Source of the DNA: Pontederia crassipes
Lineage: Eukaryota > Streptophyta > Magnoliopsida > Commelinales > Pontederiaceae
DNA length: 64,000 nt
Direction of reading: 5' to 3'
NCBI GenBank assembly: GCA_030549335.1
Contig: CM060189.1
Span: forward strand, 27,055,001 to 27,119,000
Under the pieces are notes generated by a model. That model saw only the letters and a program-made list of their open reading frames with translations. It was not told where the DNA came from and ran no database searches. The stretch's first letter is position 1. Every line of letters starts with the position of its first letter. Positions 61,907 through 64,000 of the stretch are shown piece by piece. The position numbers and the translations under genes are program-made.

Positions 61907-64000
61907 AAATCCTTCAATATCAGTTGAAGTTGGCATCCTCTCTTGATTTTCTTGTAGTAAACTGCCAATTCTATTAATTCATGTTGGAGATGTGCAACAT
62001 CCTCCGGGCGTTTCTGCTGCTTATAAGCTCTAACTCTGCCAGCCTTGCAACTGGTGAGTTCATATATACCATTCTCCGAAAATCTATTATCATATGGAGC
62101 TCAATTCTAATGGTCAAGAACTAAAACACATTTGCTCATGTATGTAGGAGTTTGAACGAAGCTAATCTTGGTCTTTAGCTGATTTAGTATTTAAGTCGTA
62201 CTGCAATCTGCCAAATGATCTATCGAGTCATTGCCCCAGATGTTGCGCTGAATTTATGGCCTTACCGCCGGCATGAACTTTGATGACCTCAAAGATCAAA
62301 GCATTGGAAATCGTCCGAGTATGATGATTTTTAATACACCACCTCCGTCAGCAATCACTCGATGAAGTGTCCTTAAAATAAGACTTATTTAAGCTTAAGT
62401 TTGATGACTTTGTACAGAAACTTCTTCGTGCTGGGTACATGGTAAAGAAATACTTTATTAAAATATCACACTATTTACCTGTTCAAGATTTATTCCAAGT
62501 ATATCTCTTTCTTTCTTTCATTAAAAACTTTATTTGGTATTTAAATATCAAACTATATTCTTTTCCTAATATTTTACTCCTTCCTGTAACAAATGGAAAT
62601 TAACTACAATATCATATTTTTGGTTGATTAATTTTCTTTATTTTCATGTTAAAATAACATTTTTATTATATTAAGATCATTTTAAAATGAATAGTGTTTT
62701 TTTATCATATTACAAAGATATCATATATATATATATATATATCAAATATTTTTATTGGATTTAGTCAGAACATTGTTCGTTAATATTTTATCATTATTGT
62801 ATCATTCCAAGCTGCATTGATGACATGCATCTCAGATAGCAACATGGATTTTTTAGATCTTGGTGGGGCTGGCATGTTGACGTTTGCATGACCACGTCGA
62901 TGGAGTGGGAAAAAGTGGGACCAACCAACGATGTGTAAAAAAGGTTACATATATATTATACCTCAAACAAATCCATACGACAAATTCACACATATAATAT
63001 AATTGACATCAAATTCAAATGTCACCAACTTAACGTTTTGCAGGTGTGATGTAGTCCTTGTAACGGACCATCCGCATTCAAACCTACAAACCTTGGTGCA
63101 TGGGGTGGTCAATTTTGCTGCTTCGCCAAGCACCCACATCAATGAGAACAATCCACAACATGACAATGTTCTCTCTCTCTCTCTGACCCCGAAGTCTCTT
63201 CTCGCCTGCTGTGTACATTGTTTTTTTTTTTTGACTTCAGTACTGCACCTGCAGCAGCAGCTGCAGATTGCTGGCAGATGCTGCTTCGGCATGATCAGGC
63301 AGGTATCCCAATTTCGGTGCTCGGAGAGAGAGAGGAGAGAGGAGAGAGGAGAGAGAGGGAGCAAGTGGTCAGTGATGAGGGGGAGGGAGGTGCTGTCTTC
63401 ATGCATAATTACTTTTGAGTTTTGACGAGAGGTGCTGCCTTCATGCATGCTCCGACTCCTTTGACCTTTCCCATGGAAGTAAGTAAGTTGGGTTGTGTTT
63501 TAAAGCATGTACAAATGGCGCCCTTTTTTTCCCTTCTTTTATAATGCGTGCACAAATTAAAACTAGTTAGTAATCACTTGATCCACTTCTAACTAAGACA
63601 CTACCGATCCACTGTACAAAATACTCATTCTGAAGCAGTAGACATAAATGTGCTTAATTTCCAGTGATCATTACATTCGGATAAAATATGCAGGTTCTAC
63701 ATTGCGACTTAATTAATCAAATCTAGACTACATAAGTTTGGCAGTGGCAGCTTGGAACAAAGTGCAATGCGAACAACTTGCAATTAGGTTTTTTTGCTGA
63801 AACGATCAAGTGGTAAGTGACAAATTAGGACGACTTGGGGCATTCCAACAAAGACTTTGACCAACCCCCTCCTGTGTGCAGAAAAAAAACTGCTCATCCA
63901 TGTGTTGTTCATATTTCCCCGTACGTACATATTAATTTTGTAATTAGACTTTGATCAAGATTGATTAACATTATTTACAATCGCACCATCGAATGTGTAA
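61907..64000. other. 3' flank of RNR1 and spacer
   Basis: The first few hundred bases are probably RNR1 3'-UTR. An AT run lies near 62722-62743. Around 63000-63430 the DNA is less AT-rich and has CT and GAGA runs (63171-63184 and 63326-63360). It has open frames on both strands but no recognised domain. Confidence 0.5.

Noticed and set aside
63003-63448. Overlapping 140- and 161-codon frames on opposite strands
   Set aside because: There is no domain, the composition is dominated by CT/GA runs, and no splice or start evidence supports either.

Overview
The window is plant nuclear DNA. The genes are split by GT-AG introns, the intergenic DNA is AT-rich and full of microsatellites, and the mobile elements are typical of plants: CACTA, L1 and RTE LINEs, a SINE-like family, and Ty1/copia and Ty3/gypsy LTR elements. 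The proteins match angiosperm families. The repeat content and protein sequences lean towards a non-grass monocot, but that is a weak inference. I saw no prokaryotic, organellar or viral operon-like system.

Four host genes can be modelled. (1) 1-2029, minus: the N-terminal part of a GRAS transcription factor of the SCL9/14/33 group, cut by the window edge. (2) 13051-18210, minus: a complete four-exon gene for a 131-residue RAB5IF/OPTI-like (Rab5ip family) membrane protein; its 4.3-kb second intron carries an L1 LINE. (3) 35797-47206, plus: an eleven-exon IWS1-like transcription elongation factor. Intron 2 holds a young 5.5-kb LTR element with gag-protease only. The donor site of exon 10 has been replaced by LTR-derived sequence, so the conserved C-terminus may not be made normally. 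(4) 51425-61906, plus: a complete fourteen-exon RNR1-type organellar RNase II/R (802 residues), in frame at every junction although its introns are packed with insertions.

Between the genes: 2.6-13.0 kb is AT-rich spacer with microsatellites and one hairpin. 18.3-25.4 kb is AT-rich spacer with an old tandem duplication. 25425-31253 is a defective CACTA transposon with TIRs, a TTC target duplication and subterminal repeats. 31.7-33.3 kb holds CACTA and L1 scraps, followed by a tRNA-like head and a tandem array of about 145-180 bp units (33.46-34.23 kb). 49.3-50.06 kb is an unexplained GC-rich island. 61.9-64 kb is spacer.

The most unusual feature is a family of retroposons that all end in the same RTE-type 3' tail with (TTG)n. 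It comprises a 5'-truncated RTE LINE, four SINE-like copies of about 180 bp, and severely truncated tails, most with target-site duplications. One of them (55009-55630) looks like a retroposed, unspliced piece of a DHX29/DExH7-type helicase gene. It appears to have been mobilised by reading into a SINE-like tail and now sits inside intron 5 of RNR1. Another SINE-like copy is nested inside the RTE LINE in RNR1 intron 12.
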